A DNA stretch of 13,676 nt from Cellvibrionales bacterium UBA2511 (GTDB lineage Bacteria > Pseudomonadota > Gammaproteobacteria > Pseudomonadales > Porticoccaceae), in contig DDNV01000093.1 of NCBI GenBank assembly GCA_002341315.1, forward strand, positions 18,285 through 31,960. The letters run 5' to 3'. Position 1 is the first letter of the stretch. Each line of letters starts with the position of its first letter. Of this stretch, positions 6,608 to 13,676 are shown in pieces. The position numbers were made by a program, and so were the translations under genes. The notes under the pieces are model-generated. The model was not told where the DNA came from. It made no database searches and saw only the letters and a program-made list of their open reading frames with translations.

Positions 6608-8122
6608 TTATGAATCGGCTGCCTGTCCACGGCTTCCCAGCGGCAATGTTTTTGACGCATCACGGATAATCCATCGCAGCTCCACCCACACTCGCAGGGA
6701 CACCAATAACACTGAAACCACCAATAACCCATTGATCAACCGTGCGGCCGGACCAACGGCATCAAGGCCAAACAGCGCAACATGCAGGAACAATAGCACC
6801 AATATGGCCATCACCAGTAACAGCTTCAGACCGACCGCAAGATAGACCCTATCCCCGCTCGCCACGGCAATAACCACGCTCAGAAACAGCCCGATCCAGA
6901 AAGTGTAAAGTGGCTGCCAGGCCCAGCCGAACCAGCCGATAGCCGACAGAATCAACACCAGTGGTGCTCCCCACACAATGCCCACCCAGGCACGTTCCAG
7001 GCGGGGGTATGGCATGCCTCTCTGCCGCCGTCGCACCAGCCAGATACTGCCGCCGGCAGCAACACAGGTACAGAGTCCTGCGCCCAGCAACAGGTAGAGC
7101 AATTGCACTGACAATCCACCAAAATGGCCAAAATGCAGTCGAAACATTGATGCATATACCTGAACACCGGGCTCCCCATCGGACCACCCGGCGCTTTCCA
7201 GCAGCCGACCCTCGGCATCCAGTGCGTAAAACTCACTCCAGACCAGACGGCCCGGCACCAGAGCACCGACTTCTACCCGTTGGGCGGTTGTGCCCGGCTC
7301 GTGGACAATGATCATATTGGGCTGCATTTCGGGGCTGAGCGAGCGGACTGTCTCCAGGGCAGCCGACACGTTGGCCAGTGGCGCGGCTTCACCAGTGGGT
7401 TTTGGATCGGAGAGAAACAGCGATTCTGTGGCTGCTTCGGTATTGCCCTCAAAGAACAGGGTCGCCACGACAAAACCGAGCACCTGTGACAAGCCGATCA
7501 CAGCGCCGGTAATGGCGAGAGCTAATGCAAATGGGCTGCTCCACACCCCCAGGCGATTGTGTACATCTGCCAACCGCAACCGGGCTGATCCCGACCAGCG
7601 TAGGGAAAAGGCATCTTTCAGCAGATTGGGGTGAGCCAGGATACCGCCGATCACCAGAGCCACCAGCCCCACGCCGAGTATGCCAACCAGAGTCAACCCC
7701 CATACAGAGGGCAGGGACAGACGCAAATGCAGGTCGGTGAGAAAATGCGTCCATTCATGATTAACCGGCGCACCCAGTCGCCCGACTGGATCGACAAAAG
7801 CGCCACTTTCACCGGCATGCACCACAAAACGGGGCATATCGGTGTAGGGCAAGGCGATAAACAGGTGGTCCGGCGGCTCGTCCGTCCGTTTCGCCTCCAG
7901 CGCCATTATGGCGTCGGCTGCACGGCTGATGGCACCCGGCTGCCACTCGGTAAATTCGGGTACAGCGGGCTGCTCCCAGCGTTCAAACTCCGGATAAAAT
8001 ACCGCAACAGAACCACTGAACACCACAATATACAGCAGTGCCGATAGTGCCAGGCCCAACCCCGAATGACCGTTTAGAGCGAGCCTCACAAATGCCGATC
8101 GGGCACCATTTCCTCTTGCCAT
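6608..8122 (-). CDS. PepSY-associated TM helix protein (putative ferric-siderophore reductase)
   Basis: This 504-residue inner-membrane protein belongs to the PepSY_TM family. The N-terminal block HSGLGLALSALLYIVVFSG forms the first helix, followed by PEFERW. A periplasmic PepSY-type region follows, then a second helix near LTLVGILGVGLVALVIGG, then ADVHNRLGVWSSPFALALAITG, and later HFGHFGGLSVQLLYLLLGAG with WLVRRR. The conserved His residues in these helices resemble haem or metal ligands. The last 120 residues add more helices. Members in siderophore operons, such as Pseudomonas FpvG and FoxB, take part in reducing or releasing siderophore iron at the inner membrane, and this role is inferred here. 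The start at 8122 is two bases after the preceding stop, with GGTGG just upstream; a longer 544-residue reading would overlap the upstream gene. It is last in the iron operon. Confidence 0.87.
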   Translation of the reverse strand: MARGNGARSAFVRLALNGHSGLGLALSALLYIVVFSGSVAVFYPEFERWEQPAVPEFTEWQPGAISRAADAIMALEAKRTDEPPDHLFIALPYTDMPRFVVHAGESGAFVDPVGRLGAPVNHEWTHFLTDLHLRLSLPSVWGLTLVGILGVGLVALVIGGILAHPNLLKDAFSLRWSGSARLRLADVHNRLGVWSSPFALALAITGAVIGLSQVLGFVVATLFFEGNTEAATESLFLSDPKPTGEAAPLANVSAALETVRSLSPEMQPNMIIVHEPGTTAQRVEVGALVPGRLVWSEFYALDAEGRLLESAGWSDGEPGVQVYASMFRLHFGHFGGLSVQLLYLLLGAGLCTCVAAGGSIWLVRRRQRGMPYPRLERAWVGIVWGAPLVLILSAIGWFGWAWQPLYTFWIGLFLSVVIAVASGDRVYLAVGLKLLLVMAILVLLFLHVALFGLDAVGPAARLINGLLVVSVLLVSLRVWVELRWIIRDASKTLPLGSRGQAADS

Positions 8123-8124
8123 AA

Positions 8125-8706
8125 TCAGCCACCCACCCTGTAGACTAAGGCACAACCACCCAATATCAATGCCGTGACACTGGCCAAAAAAGGTCGCCAC
8201 AATCGCGGGTCGGCACTGCTCCACACAATAGCCAGCGGCCACAGAATCACCAGGAATAGCGCAGCGCCCACCAGCCGATTGGCGTCACTCCATTGCGACT
8301 GGGCAAACCAGCCCATCACCAGCCCGGTTGTCGCCAGTAGACACAGGGGACCCGCCAGCAACCAGCGCAGTGACCGACGGCCCCAGGGTATCTGTTCGGC
8401 CGGCCGGGCTCTGCCCGTGTGAATAACGACCGGTCGCAGCGCCGCGCGCCAATTCGCCCCGCCGACAATGAGAAGGAACGCCACCAGTGCCAACCATAGA
8501 GGGGCCACCGCAATACCACGATCAAAGCCGAGCGCCCGCTGCCAGGGCCAAATGGAAACCACAATGATTCCCCAGGCAATCCAGAGCCACACCGGACCAT
8601 TTTTGCGACGCCAACAACGATACAGCAGAACCATCCCCGCTGTGGAAAGCAGTCCCGCCAGCAGCAGTGCCACCGGCGATATAGAGGCTACAAACCAGGA
8701 ATTCAC
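8125..8706 (-). CDS. Six-helix membrane protein, possible DUF3325-DUF3649 fusion
   Basis: This 193-residue protein has about six hydrophobic segments in two groups of three (near residues 9-29, 38-55, 65-83, then 113-134, 145-165 and 170-190) joined by an Arg/Pro-rich loop. The first half, with WGIIVVSIWPWQRALGF and a following small-residue helix, resembles DUF3325. The second half, with ALFLVILWPLAIVW and a closing helix, resembles DUF3649. Both families are short three-helix proteins commonly found as separate genes beside siderophore receptors and PepSY-TM proteins. That match is from memory of family patterns and needs a profile search. The start is GTG, with GGGGGT six bases upstream and the receptor stop 15 bases before it; the stop is two bases before the PepSY ATG, so translational coupling is likely. 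Function is unknown; a part in periplasmic iron release is inferred from context. Confidence 0.72.
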   Translation of the reverse strand: MNSWFVASISPVALLLAGLLSTAGMVLLYRCWRRKNGPVWLWIAWGIIVVSIWPWQRALGFDRGIAVAPLWLALVAFLLIVGGANWRAALRPVVIHTGRARPAEQIPWGRRSLRWLLAGPLCLLATTGLVMGWFAQSQWSDANRLVGAALFLVILWPLAIVWSSADPRLWRPFLASVTALILGGCALVYRVGG

Positions 8707-8721
8707 AAACTACCCCCGGAC

Positions 8722-10854
8722 TCAGTAACGCCAGTTAATAGAGGCTGTGGCCGTAGTCGGCGCACCGTAATAACTTTGCGCCCAATACAAGCTGGTGAAA
8801 TATTTCTCATCGGTAACATTTTTGACATTGAGGCTCAGCCTCAGGTTGTCGCTCAGGTCGTAATTGGCAAACAGGTCCACCAGCTTGTAACTGTCCTGGG
8901 TCACTTCAGCGCCACTGTCAATCCGCGATGTCTCATCCTGCCATTTGACACTCACCCCCATTTTTAGCGCGGGCAACCAGGGCAGGCGATAACTGCTGGC
9001 CAGTTTGAAAGTTTTGTCCGGAGTAAAGCGAATGATGTTCTCGTCAGTTTGCTGATTGGCGTCCATATCGAAGTTGGTATAGCCGGCCATGACATCCCAA
9101 CCCCTGGTTATTTCGCCGACCAGTTCAACTTCGAAACCCTGGCTGGAAATACCATCTGAGCTTTCATAGTATTCATCGCCGGTCATCGGGTTGAATCCGG
9201 CGGATACAGCCAGATTTTCCTGTTCGATATCAAACGCCGCCACCGATAGCAGCAGGCGGCCGGCAAGCAACTCGCTCTTCACACCCACTTCGTAACTGCG
9301 GCCCTCCAGCGGATCAAGTCGACTGCCGTTGATATCCTCCTCGGTCTGCTGGGTAAAGATGTCAGTGTAACTGGCGTAGAGAGCCACATTGTCCAGAACC
9401 TGGTAGACCACGCCGGCGTAAGGTGTGGTAACGCCGGAATATTTCGAATCCTGGGAGAGTCCATACGACTCGCCGGAGGTGTCCCAATCACTGACCCGCG
9501 CACCCAGTAAGACTTTCAGCTTGTCGGTAATCGACAAGCGGGTGGCTCCGTAGATGGATCGCTGACGGTCCTTGTAATCGCCGCCGCCGCGCACTATGTC
9601 GCGCAGGTTCATATCGATACCGGAGCCGTTCCAGGTGCGGAAATCCGGCATGGCGGGAAAGTCATCGTCCATATAGGAAAAGTTGTCCACCACACTTTCG
9701 GACCAGCTATATCCCAGCACCAGGTCGTGTTCGCGGCCGGCCAACCGATACTGGCCACTGATATAGACATCGAACAGGTCCATGGTGTTGTGTTCGGTGT
9801 AATCGCTGCCATAGCCATACAAGCCGAGCCCGGTCTCCCGGTCCGGCGTGCCAAAGGCATAAAAAAGGTCGGCATCTTCGTTGTGTTTGATGTAGGTATA
9901 AGTGCCTTTAACCTGCCAACCATTGCCCAGGTCGTGGACCACTTCAGCAAAGGCCTGCGCCTCTTTGGAAATCCAGCCCGCCCAGTCCGAGGCAGTACTG
10001 GTGCTGCGGTCGACACTGACCTCCGAGCCATCGCTGTACAGTAGTGGCAGCGCACCCCACATGGGGCTGTCCGACTTGTTTCTCTGCCAGGTGTAGCCAA
10101 GAGTCAGCAGTGTGGCATCGGTAATTTCCACATCCACCACACCATAGACCAGAGATTTCTCGTGGGCGTAACGGTCCAGATGAGACTCATTATCCTGCCA
10201 GGCAGTGACGAACCGCCCCCTCACTCGCTCGCCCAGGCGTCCGGAAATATCACTCTCAACACGGGTGTGGTCATAGGAACCAGCGCTCGCGGATGTCTGA
10301 ATCTGCAAATCGTCAGTGGGACGTTTTCGTACCATGTTAACCGTGGCGGAGGGATTGCCGGCACCGGTCATCAGACCATTGGGACCGCGCACCACTTCCA
10401 CCCGCTCGAAAGCATAAGTATCGATATCCCCACTGATATTGCCATCGGGCACCTGTAGCCCCATGCCATCGTATTGAAAATTGGTAATATCAAACCCCCG
10501 CGCGGTGTAGTACGTGCGATCGGTTTCCACCGATTCCACATTGATACCGGTCGTGAGCGACAACACGTCATTCATGTTATCCAGTTCGAAATCATCGATC
10601 TGGGCACGGGTAATCACTGAAACCGATTGCGGGGTTTCGAAGGCGGACAGACCGAACTTGGTGGCGGTATCCATGGTGGGTACGCTGTAGTCGCTACTGG
10701 ACTGCACCGCTCTCACCTCTACCAGCTCAATGGTGGGGGATTCCCCTTCGTCCTCTTGATTGTCCGTGACGCCTTCTCCATAAGCGCCATTGACAAAGGC
10801 GATGGCGACGGCAAGCACGCATGGCTGCCAGCCTCTGTTCAGTGTGGTACGCAT
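8722..10854 (-). CDS. TonB-dependent siderophore receptor (FpvA/FhuE-like)
   Basis: This 710-residue outer-membrane receptor imports a ferric siderophore using TonB-ExbB-ExbD energy. A signal peptide covers residues 1-26 (ending VNGAYG). TIELVEVRA is a likely TonB box. The plug has ETPQSVSVITRAQI and the block VEVVRGPNGLMTGAGNPSA ending VNMVRKRPT (about 152-180). The GLMxGxGNPSA form of that block is typical of FpvA and FhuE, receptors for pyoverdine or hydroxamate siderophores. The C-terminus has NVKNVTDEKYFTSLYW, YYGAP and ends in Tyr after Arg (INWRY), as expected for the last beta-strand. The N-terminus is too short for an STN signalling domain, so cell-surface sigma-factor control is unlikely. 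I chose ATG at 10854 over an upstream in-frame TTG because a G-run ribosome binding site precedes it. It heads the iron operon behind a Fur-box promoter. The actual ligand is unknown. Confidence 0.95.
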   Translation of the reverse strand: MRTTLNRGWQPCVLAVAIAFVNGAYGEGVTDNQEDEGESPTIELVEVRAVQSSSDYSVPTMDTATKFGLSAFETPQSVSVITRAQIDDFELDNMNDVLSLTTGINVESVETDRTYYTARGFDITNFQYDGMGLQVPDGNISGDIDTYAFERVEVVRGPNGLMTGAGNPSATVNMVRKRPTDDLQIQTSASAGSYDHTRVESDISGRLGERVRGRFVTAWQDNESHLDRYAHEKSLVYGVVDVEITDATLLTLGYTWQRNKSDSPMWGALPLLYSDGSEVSVDRSTSTASDWAGWISKEAQAFAEVVHDLGNGWQVKGTYTYIKHNEDADLFYAFGTPDRETGLGLYGYGSDYTEHNTMDLFDVYISGQYRLAGREHDLVLGYSWSESVVDNFSYMDDDFPAMPDFRTWNGSGIDMNLRDIVRGGGDYKDRQRSIYGATRLSITDKLKVLLGARVSDWDTSGESYGLSQDSKYSGVTTPYAGVVYQVLDNVALYASYTDIFTQQTEEDINGSRLDPLEGRSYEVGVKSELLAGRLLLSVAAFDIEQENLAVSAGFNPMTGDEYYESSDGISSQGFEVELVGEITRGWDVMAGYTNFDMDANQQTDENIIRFTPDKTFKLASSYRLPWLPALKMGVSVKWQDETSRIDSGAEVTQDSYKLVDLFANYDLSDNLRLSLNVKNVTDEKYFTSLYWAQSYYGAPTTATASINWRY

Positions 10855-10904
10855 AATTCCCCCCAAATTGTTCTACCCTGATCGGCAGAAATACCAAAAC
10901 GGGA

Positions 10905-10933
10905 ATGATACTGGTAATGATAATGATTCGCAA
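10905..10933 (-). promoter_or_regulatory. Sigma-70 type promoter of the iron operon
   Basis: On the minus strand, TTGCGA at 10928-10933 serves as -35 (four of six matches) and TATCAT at 10905-10910 as -10 (five of six), separated by exactly 17 bases. The receptor ATG is 50 bases downstream of the -10 element. The Fur-like site overlaps the spacer and the -35, the classic layout for iron repression. Confidence 0.65.
10913..10931 (-). promoter_or_regulatory. Fur box
   Basis: The 19-bp plus-strand sequence GGTAATGATAATGATTCGC matches the Fur consensus GATAATGATAATCATTATC at 15 of 19 positions. The 7-1-7 form starting at 10918 also fits, with two mismatches in its 15 bases. It overlaps the -35 and spacer of the siderophore receptor promoter, so ferric-uptake-regulator repression under iron sufficiency is expected. 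Confidence 0.75.
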
Positions 10934-10947
10934 TCGTAAACGAATCA
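10924..10947. promoter_or_regulatory. Second dyad beside the Fur box
   Basis: TGATTCG at 10924-10930 and CGAATCA at 10941-10947 form a perfect 7-bp inverted repeat with a 10-base spacer. It overlaps the upstream half of the Fur box and the -35. It may be an operator for another dimeric regulator or an extended Fur site; no regulator gene is adjacent in the window. Confidence 0.35.
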
Positions 10948-11171
10948 AGCAAAGTTTTCAGTGCCGACCGCCCTTCCCCAATGCGACCGTGGTCTTAAAC
11001 GCTGACACCACATCATTTGTGCCAACAAAACAGGTTCTACTTCGTCATACCAAAGAGTTCAGCGCTTGCCGTACAATGACCCGCTCTGCCGCCACAAAAG
11101 TCTCTCTCACCCGCTGGCGGGCTCAGACACTGGCAGACGACAACCATTGAGACAGAGGACACAGACAGCTC
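10948..11171. other. Intergenic region and leader of HMG-CoA lyase gene
   Basis: This stretch separates the divergent receptor and HMG-CoA lyase genes. TACAAT at 11072-11077 (plus strand) is a possible -10 element for the lyase gene, though no good -35 pairs with it. GAGGA at 11155-11159 is the likely ribosome binding site, 12 bases ahead of the ATG, a little far. A short stem CCCGC/GCGGG lies at 11110-11121. I see no other feature. Confidence 0.35.
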
Positions 11172-12074
11172 ATGACCCTACCGAAACAGGTCAGTATCGT
11201 CGAGGTCGGCCCGCGAGATGGCCTGCAGAATGAATCCGAACCGGTCAGCCCGGCCGTCAAGATTGAACTGATCCGGCGGCTCAACGAAGCAGGACTGCGC
11301 TACATTGAAGCTGGCAGCTTCGTCAATCCGCGCCGGGTGCCCCAAATGGCTGACACTGCACAGGTGTTTCAGGGAATCGAACGTCAACCGGACACCATCT
11401 ATGCAGCCCTGACCCCCAATCTGACCGGCGTCGAGCGCGCTCTGGCGGCAGGGGTTCGCGAAGTGGCCATCTTTGCCGCCGCGTCGGAAACCTTCAGCCA
11501 GAAAAACATCAACTGCTCCATTGACGAGAGCCTGCAGCGATTCGCCCCGGTGATGGAGGCTGCCAGAGCGGCCAATCTGCGAGTGCGCGGCTATATCTCC
11601 TGTGTCGCAGGCTGTCCATACGAAGGAAATGTGTCCGCAGAGAGAGTGATGCAGGTTGCGGAGAGGCTGTTACAGATGGGTTGTTACGAGATCTCCCTCG
11701 GGGATACTACCGGTGTCGGCACCCCCGGCAGTATCAGCCGGGTGATTGAAGCGGTCAGCAGGGTGGTGCCGATCCCGCAGTTGGCCGTGCATTGCCATGA
11801 CACCTACGGTCAGGCTCTGGTCAATATCTATAGGGCATTACAGCTGGGTGTGGCGGTGGTAGACAGTTCCGTGGCCGGACTGGGAGGCTGCCCTTACGCC
11901 AGAGGGGCATCGGGAAATGTGGCCACGGAGGACCTGGTCTACATGCTCAACGGCCTCGGCATTGAACACGGTGTCGACCTGGATAAAATCACCGCCGCAG
12001 GAACCTATATCACCGAACAACTGGGCCGGGAAACCGGTTCCAGAGTGGCCAGGGCCAGATTATCCAGAAGCTGA
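11172..12074 (+). CDS. mvaB: Hydroxymethylglutaryl-CoA lyase
   Basis: This 300-residue enzyme splits HMG-CoA into acetyl-CoA and acetoacetate, the last step of leucine breakdown. It has the DRE-TIM barrel fold. The family's start block [11 protein letters not shown] carries the catalytic R15 and metal-binding D16. HCHDTYG supplies metal ligands H207 and H209. [19 protein letters not shown] carries the catalytic Cys (C240) and the metal-binding N249. EAGSFV and [11 protein letters not shown] are also conserved, and length is normal. The N-terminal [17 protein letters not shown] matches the family, which confirms the ATG despite a somewhat distant GAGGA. No other leucine or isovalerate pathway gene (liu cluster) is in the window, so it stands alone here. 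Its stop is only five bases from that of the converging phosphoribosyltransferase gene. Confidence 0.96.
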   Translation: MTLPKQVSIVEVGPRDGLQNESEPVSPAVKIELIRRLNEAGLRYIEAGSFVNPRRVPQMADTAQVFQGIERQPDTIYAALTPNLTGVERALAAGVREVAIFAAASETFSQKNINCSIDESLQRFAPVMEAARAANLRVRGYISCVAGCPYEGNVSAERVMQVAERLLQMGCYEISLGDTTGVGTPGSISRVIEAVSRVVPIPQLAVHCHDTYGQALVNIYRALQLGVAVVDSSVAGLGGCPYARGASGNVATEDLVYMLNGLGIEHGVDLDKITAAGTYITEQLGRETGSRVARARLSRS

Positions 12075-12079
12075 CCCGA

Positions 12080-12667
12080 CTATTTGCCGAGGGTTGAGAG
12101 TTTTTCCCGCAACGCGTCTATACCGGGTTTGTGTTTCAGCAACTCCTGCGCTGACAGCCCCGCCAGTTCGTGGGGGAACACCAGCCATCGGTCCGTCTCG
12201 TGCAGGTAATAATCCGGCACCCGGTCAGTGCGGTTATTGGCCGGTTTGAAATAGGGGGTCGCCAGACGAATTTCCGGCGGGCTCTCGCCACAGTCCTGCC
12301 GGATATCCGACACAATCTGTTGCAGGCTCAGTCCGGTATCGTAAACATCATCCACAATCAGCAGTGAATCGGCCTTGCGGATATGGTCGATCACATAGCC
12401 CAGGCCATGCACCCGGACCGCCCTGGCCCGTTCGCCGGGCGCTGTGTAAAAAGACGTGCGGATGGCGATGTGATCCGTCTCCACACCGAAATAGGCCAGT
12501 AGCTCCTGAACCGCGATCCCCACCGGGGCCCCACCCCGCCAGACGCCAATGATAAAGTGCGGGCAGAAACCACTTTCCAGCACCTGCAAGCCCAACCTGA
12601 AGGAATCGTCGAGCAATTGCTGGGCGGCGATGTACTGTTTGGCTGACACACTATTTTTCCGGGCCAT
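12080..12667 (-). CDS. Phosphoribosyltransferase (hypoxanthine/xanthine type, COG2236-like)
   Basis: This 195-residue protein is a type I phosphoribosyltransferase, which joins a purine-type base to PRPP. The PRPP-binding loop LLIVDDVYDTGLSL (residues 102-115, acidic pair D106-D107) is unmistakable. VWRGGAPVG (42-50) is the pyrophosphate loop. The C-terminal WLVFPHEL resembles the W-VFPWE pattern of the Hpt1/COG2236 group rather than classical bacterial Hpt. The base used (hypoxanthine, guanine or xanthine) cannot be decided by eye, so I give no gene symbol. The ribosome binding site is weak. The gene is transcribed divergently from the glycerate kinase across 92 bases and converges on the HMG-CoA lyase with five bases between stops. 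Confidence 0.9.
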   Translation of the reverse strand: MARKNSVSAKQYIAAQQLLDDSFRLGLQVLESGFCPHFIIGVWRGGAPVGIAVQELLAYFGVETDHIAIRTSFYTAPGERARAVRVHGLGYVIDHIRKADSLLIVDDVYDTGLSLQQIVSDIRQDCGESPPEIRLATPYFKPANNRTDRVPDYYLHETDRWLVFPHELAGLSAQELLKHKPGIDALREKLSTLGK

Positions 12668-12736
12668 GAGACAGAGCCTGATTATCCACTTTCACAGGCT
12701 GGATGCCAGTGGGATGATGGGTATATGTCCAATGCA

Positions 12737-12745
12737 CCCCCCCCC
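12737..12745 (+). repeat. Nine-C homopolymer in the leader of the glycerate kinase gene
   Basis: Nine consecutive C residues lie 14 bases before the glycerate kinase ATG, about where a Shine-Dalgarno sequence would be expected, within the 92-bp divergent promoter region. Tracts of this length can vary by slippage and are also prone to sequencing error. Confidence 0.6.
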
Positions 12746-12759
12746 TCTCTGGCCCGAGC

Positions 12760-13676
12760 ATGAATGTTGTTGATCCGGATCCCCGCACCCTGCTGACCGA
12801 GCTGTTTGATGTTGCGGTAGCAACCGCCCAGCCAGCCCGGGTATTGGCTGATTTTTTACCGGAGAACAAAGCCCGGTGTGCACTGGTGATCGGCGCGGGC
12901 AAGGCCGCCTGCTCGATGGCCAGTTGTCTTGAACAACACTGGTCCGGCCCATTGCACGGTCTGGTGGTAACCGCCTATGGTCACAGCCAACCACTCCAAA
13001 GAATTGAGGTGATCGAAGCCAGCCACCCGGTACCGGATACCATGAGCGAACAGGCGGCCAAACGGATACTGGCACTGGTTGGGAATCTCGACGCAGATGA
13101 TCTGGTCATCTGCCTGATCTCCGGTGGCGGATCATCCCTGCTGGCCCTCCCCGCCCCGGGAATCAGTTTGGCCAATAAGCAGGGCATCAATCGGGCATTG
13201 TTAAAATGCGGTGCAACGATCGATGAAATCAACTGTGTCCGCAAGCACCTTTCCGCCATCAAGGGCGGTCGCCTTGCCTTGGCCTGCACACCAGCCCGAT
13301 TGCTGACGCTGGCCATATCCGACGTGCCCGGAGACAACCCGACCACCATCGCTTCCGGTCCCACCGCAGCGGATCCATCCACCTCTTCAGAGGCGCTGTC
13401 GATACTGCACAAATACCGAATTCCGATACCTGAAACAATTGCCGCATGGCTGAAAAACCCCGACTCGGAAACTCCGAAGCCCGGCGATTCAAGGCTGTGC
13501 AACCACGACTATCGGATCATTGCCAGTGCCGGGCAATCACTGGAAGCTGCCGCCAGACAGGCACAACAGGCCGGGTTCAACACCCTGTTGCTGGGAGATG
13601 ACATCACCGGTGAATCCCGCGATGTCGCCCGTGAACATGGGGCTTTGGCCCTCTCTATTGCCAGGGGAGGCGGCCC
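12760..13676 (+). CDS. Glycerate 2-kinase (GckA/TtuD, DUF4147/MOFRL family; 3' partial)
   Basis: This gene phosphorylates D-glycerate to 2-phosphoglycerate, feeding glyoxylate, tartrate or serine-cycle carbon into glycolysis. Relatives are often labelled hydroxypyruvate reductase (TtuD). The frame runs from ATG at 12760 to the window end with no stop, so 305 residues are visible of roughly 420. Motifs of the N-terminal domain are GAGKAA (46-51), ISGGGSSLL (120-128), RKHLSAIKGGRLA (161-173) and SDVPGDNPTTIASGPT (187-202), in the family order. The MOFRL C-terminal domain lies beyond the window apart from its approach. An in-frame TGA at 12715 and the absence of other start codons fix the ATG. 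No clear Shine-Dalgarno sequence is present; a nine-C run occupies that place. The divergent neighbour is a phosphoribosyltransferase. Confidence 0.93.
   Translation, partial: MNVVDPDPRTLLTELFDVAVATAQPARVLADFLPENKARCALVIGAGKAACSMASCLEQHWSGPLHGLVVTAYGHSQPLQRIEVIEASHPVPDTMSEQAAKRILALVGNLDADDLVICLISGGGSSLLALPAPGISLANKQGINRALLKCGATIDEINCVRKHLSAIKGGRLALACTPARLLTLAISDVPGDNPTTIASGPTAADPSTSSEALSILHKYRIPIPETIAAWLKNPDSETPKPGDSRLCNHDYRIIASAGQSLEAAARQAQQAGFNTLLLGDDITGESRDVAREHGALALSIARGGG

Noticed and set aside
6475..6732. An 85-codon minus-strand frame overlapping the PepSY gene 3' end
   Set aside because: Its first half is an out-of-frame reading of the PepSY gene, with a Trp/Cys-rich composition unlike a real protein.
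8123..8242. A 40-residue N-terminal extension of the PepSY protein
   Set aside because: It would overlap the upstream membrane-protein gene almost entirely within that gene's coding end, and the conserved family sequence begins after the ATG at 8122, which directly follows the upstream stop.
11076..11150. A 24-codon plus-strand ORF in the leader of the HMG-CoA lyase gene
   Set aside because: It could be a leader peptide, but it has no ribosome binding site and no attenuator-like structure or run of regulatory codons.

Overview
The window looks like chromosomal DNA of a Gram-negative gammaproteobacterium, probably marine or aquatic. The basis is a TonB-dependent siderophore receptor, an RND efflux pump with periplasmic adaptor, a close YajD homologue and a Fur-type operator. 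The genus is not determinable by eye; a Cellvibrionales-like lineage is only a guess. Coding density is high and GC is moderate to high. I see no rRNA, tRNA, CRISPR array, insertion sequence, integrase or phage gene.

Layout from left to right. (1) 1-798, plus strand: the 3' part of a zinc-dependent succinylglutamate desuccinylase/aspartoacylase family gene, cut by the window edge. (2) 885-5139, minus strand: a two-gene RND efflux operon, adaptor then permease, with no outer-membrane channel gene beside it. (3) 5331-6299, minus strand: two small nuclease-like genes, a NYN/PIN-like protein and the HNH protein YajD. (4) 6300-6607: a gene-poor stretch holding one 37-codon ORF with a very good Shine-Dalgarno sequence. 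(5) 6608-10854, minus strand: a three-gene iron operon of FpvA/FhuE-type siderophore receptor, a six-helix membrane protein and a PepSY-TM protein, headed by a promoter overlapped by a Fur box and a second dyad. (6) 11172-12074, plus strand: HMG-CoA lyase. (7) 12080-12667, minus strand: a COG2236-like phosphoribosyltransferase. (8) 12760 to the window end, plus strand: a glycerate 2-kinase, cut at its 3' end.

The iron operon is the most coherent system. The receptor takes a ferric siderophore across the outer membrane with TonB energy, and the PepSY-TM protein is a plausible inner-membrane reductase that frees the iron. The middle protein looks like a fusion of the two small families, DUF3325 and DUF3649, that usually accompany such genes. 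No siderophore synthesis gene is present, so use of siderophores made by others is possible. The RND pair would expel small molecules with a TolC-like channel encoded elsewhere. The remaining genes are ordinary metabolic or nucleic-acid enzymes.

I did not find a clearly new multi-gene system. The points most worth a second look are the fused membrane protein, the small ORF with strong ribosome binding site, the compound Fur/dyad operator, the adjacent NYN and HNH genes, and the nine-C tract just ahead of the glycerate kinase start.
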